Positions 23,694 to 25,482 of a DNA stretch of 25,482 nt are shown one piece after another. Source of the stretch: FEN-1219 sp035548835 (GTDB lineage Bacteria > Pseudomonadota > Gammaproteobacteria > Steroidobacterales > Rariloculaceae). How positions within the stretch are numbered: the first letter of the stretch is position 1; each line of letters starts with the position of its first letter. The stretch spans positions 1-25,482 of the forward strand of contig DASZSB010000044.1 in NCBI GenBank assembly GCA_035548835.1. Direction: 5' to 3'. The position numbers and the translations under genes were made by a program. The notes below the pieces were generated by a model. That model had not been told where the DNA came from, did no database searches, and saw only the letters and a program-made list of their open reading frames with translations.

Positions 23694-24857
23694 ATGCAGC
23701 GCAGCACCGACCGCATCCTCACGACCCACACCGGCAGTATCCCGCGGCCGCCGGCCCTGCTCGCCCTGTCGAGCTCGAAAACGGGCCCACCGAAGGACCC
23801 GGCCGCCTATGCGCAGCGGCTGCGCGAGGCCGTGGCGGAAGTCGTGCGGCAGCAGGCAAAGGCCGGCATCGACATCGTGAACGACGGCGAATTCGGCAAG
23901 CCCAGCTGGGGCGCCTACATCCTGTCGCGCATCAGCGGCTTCGAGGTGCGCCCCGATCAGCTGCGCCCCGCCGAGTGGCTCGGCCGCGAGCGCGAGACGT
24001 TCGCCGAGTTCCTGGCCGAGGCGTTTCCGCGCGCCATCCATGGCGTGCCGACCGAGGCCTGCATCGGCCCCATCAAGTATCGCGGCCACGCGAGCCTGGG
24101 AACCGCGATCTCGAGCCTCACGGATGCGCTGCGCGGCGTTGCCGTGAGAGAGGCGTTCATGACGGCCGTGGCCCCCGGCAGCACGGCCTACGACGGCGTC
24201 AACGAGTTCTACGCGAGCGAGCGCGAATACCTGTTCGCGATCGCCGACGCCCTGAGCGAGGAGTACCGGGCCATCCACGCCGCCGGGCTCATCGTGCACG
24301 TGGACGACCCCGTGATCGCCAACATGTACGACGCTCTGACGTCGCAGAGCCCGGCGCGCTATCGCGAGTGGGCACAGCTGCGCGTGGACGCGCTCAATCA
24401 CGCGCTGCGCGATATTCCAGCCGATCGCGTGCGCTACCACGTCTGCTTCGGCAGCTGGCACGTGCCGCACACCTGCGACGCACCGCTCGACGAGATCATC
24501 GATCTCGTGCTCCAGGTGAACGCCGGTGCCTATCTGATCGAAGCAGCGAACCCGCGCCACGAGCACGAGTGGCGCACGTGGCAGAAAGTCGGGCTGCCGG
24601 AGGGCAGGATTCTGATTCCCGGCGTCATCACACACCACACGGTCACGGTGGAGCATCCGCGCGTGGTCGCGGACCGGATCGTGCGCTTCGCGAGGATCGT
24701 CGGCCGCGAGAACGTGATCGCGGGAACGGACTGCGGCTTCGCCCAGGTCGACACGCTGCAGCGCGTGCACCCGAGCGTCATGTGGGCGAAGTTCGCGTCC
24801 CTCGTCGAAGGCGCGCGGCTCGCGAGCCGCGAGCTCTGGGGACACAGCGCCGACTGA
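23694..24857 (+). CDS. MetE-like C-terminal-domain zinc protein, copy 2
   Basis: This encodes 387 residues of the same general family as the gene at 14368 but clearly different in sequence. Evidence: 'ILTTHTGSIPRPPAL' (8-22), 'QAKAGIDIVNDGEFGKPSW' (54-72), 'VHVDDPVI' (201-208), and zinc ligands in 'YHVCFGSWH' (H249, C251), 'IEAANPRHEHEW' (E283) and 'GTDCGF' (C347). The lengths and the motif 'NDGE' resemble epoxyalkane:coenzyme M transferases and unassigned 'methionine synthase II' proteins in catabolic gene sets. There is no MetE N-terminal domain. It is divergent from the LigB-type gene across 155 bases, and an RraA-type gene follows after 209 bases in which I see nothing. There is no clear ribosome site before this ATG, so the start is less certain. 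Confidence 0.85.
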   Translation: MQRSTDRILTTHTGSIPRPPALLALSSSKTGPPKDPAAYAQRLREAVAEVVRQQAKAGIDIVNDGEFGKPSWGAYILSRISGFEVRPDQLRPAEWLGRERETFAEFLAEAFPRAIHGVPTEACIGPIKYRGHASLGTAISSLTDALRGVAVREAFMTAVAPGSTAYDGVNEFYASEREYLFAIADALSEEYRAIHAAGLIVHVDDPVIANMYDALTSQSPARYREWAQLRVDALNHALRDIPADRVRYHVCFGSWHVPHTCDAPLDEIIDLVLQVNAGAYLIEAANPRHEHEWRTWQKVGLPEGRILIPGVITHHTVTVEHPRVVADRIVRFARIVGRENVIAGTDCGFAQVDTLQRVHPSVMWAKFASLVEGARLASRELWGHSAD

Positions 24858-25066
24858 GTGGATCGCGCGATGCCGCGGGCGTCTGCAACGCGGCCGTGCG
24901 TGAGCGCGAGGTCGCCGTCCGCGAGGGTCCGCGCGCGACATGCAGCTCCGCGGCTTTGCGCGGATCACGCTTGCGCGCTCCGCGAGCCTGCCACCGTTCA
25001 CGTGCTGCAGGCCAAACCCGTTTCGGCGATCATGGCGCCTGCGACAACATCCCGCAAGGAAGGCGC

Positions 25067-25482
25067 ATGGCCGAGCCCATCGTCGAAGAGTTCCGCTCCC
25101 TGTCCACCGCCACCGTCTCGGACGCGATGGATCGCCTCGGCATCCCCGGCCAGTGCCTGGGGCTGAAGCCGCTCGACCCGCGCACGATGCGCGTCTGCGG
25201 CCGCGCCTTCACCGTCCGCATGATCCCGGCGGAGACCCCGGCCGGCTCGGTCGGCGACTACATCGACGACGTGCAGCCGGGCCAGGTCGTGGTGCTCGAC
25301 AACCAGGGCCGCCAGAACGCCACCGTGTGGGGCGACATCCTCACGGCGATCGCCCACCGCATGGGCGTGGCCGGCACCGTCATCGACGGCAACTGCCGCG
25401 ACGCGCATCTCGCGCTCGAGCTCAACTACCCGATGTTCACGCGCGGCTGGTCGATGCGCACGGGCAAGGACCGCGTGCAGCT
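25067..25482 (+). CDS. RraA-family protein (HMG/CHA aldolase-like), copy 2 (3' end outside window)
   Basis: ATG 25067 follows AAGGAAGG; the frame is open to the window end (138 codons seen). Evidence: 'TATVSDAMDRLGIPGQC' (14-30), 'VQPGQVVVLDNQG' (69-81), 'ATVWGDILTAIAHRMGVAG' (85-103) with G89-D90, and 'VIDGNCRDAHLALELNYPMFTRG' (105-127) with the catalytic pair R111/D112. This is the metal-dependent pyruvate aldolase pattern, as for copy 1, but the two sequences are not close. It is likely in one transcript with the MetE-like gene upstream. The missing part should be about 80-100 residues. Confidence 0.87.
   Translation, partial: MAEPIVEEFRSLSTATVSDAMDRLGIPGQCLGLKPLDPRTMRVCGRAFTVRMIPAETPAGSVGDYIDDVQPGQVVVLDNQGRQNATVWGDILTAIAHRMGVAGTVIDGNCRDAHLALELNYPMFTRGWSMRTGKDRVQ

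Noticed and set aside
23352..25001. 549-codon minus-strand frame opposite the second MetE-like gene and part of the dioxygenase gene
   Set aside because: The plus strand carries intact zinc-ligand motifs; the minus frame is an Arg/His-rich shadow.
1..25482. CRISPR array, tRNA or rRNA genes, insertion sequences, integrases
   Set aside because: Looked for spaced repeats, cloverleaf-like segments, terminal inverted repeats and transposase motifs by eye; none found.

Overview
The window is high-G+C, densely coded DNA from what looks like a Gram-negative environmental bacterium, probably a pseudomonadote. The clues are many Sec-type signal peptides, a UrcA-family protein, a DUF6152 protein, and LysR- and AraC-type regulators next to ring-hydroxylating and ring-cleaving enzymes. 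The mix recalls aromatic- or steroid-degrading Gammaproteobacteria (Steroidobacteraceae-like) or sphingomonads, but no rRNA or housekeeping marker is present, so the lineage is inference. I see no tRNA, rRNA, CRISPR array, transposase or integrase.

Left part (1-8.3 kb). A truncated AraC-type regulator gene (minus) faces a winged-helix SAM methyltransferase gene (plus). Then, all on the minus strand, come a 597-aa protein of unknown function, a coupled pair of secreted proteins (DUF6152 upstream of a GHWEG-motif protein), a broken luciferase-like monooxygenase gene, and two tandem paralogous secreted proteins. A second, much more decayed luciferase-like remnant lies just beyond them.

Middle part (8.3-12 kb, plus strand). 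Three closely spaced genes encode secreted proteins: a 600-aa protein whose C-terminal half is related to the GHWEG protein, a SnoaL/NTF2-like protein and a GlcG/HbpS-like protein. They are followed by a UrcA-family gene, with a hairpin after each unit.

Right part (12.3-25.5 kb). This is a catabolic island. Around 12.3-15.9 kb lie an HsaA/HpaB-type flavin monooxygenase, an RraA-type aldolase, and a MetE-like zinc protein coupled to a secreted SnoaL-like protein. A seven-gene minus-strand run (23.5 to 15.9 kb) encodes, in transcription order, a LigB-type extradiol dioxygenase, an amidohydrolase with 4-oxalomesaconate-hydratase-like metal residues, an Asp-box beta-propeller, a LysR regulator, a Rieske oxygenase, an aldo/keto reductase and a secreted double-CxxC protein. 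Facing it on the plus strand are a second MetE-like gene and a second RraA-type gene, cut by the window end. Together these give most steps expected for oxygenation, meta-cleavage, hydration and aldol cleavage of a (possibly methoxylated) aromatic acid. The substrate is not determinable from sequence alone, and several members (propeller, MetE-like proteins, secreted proteins) have no place in known versions of such pathways.
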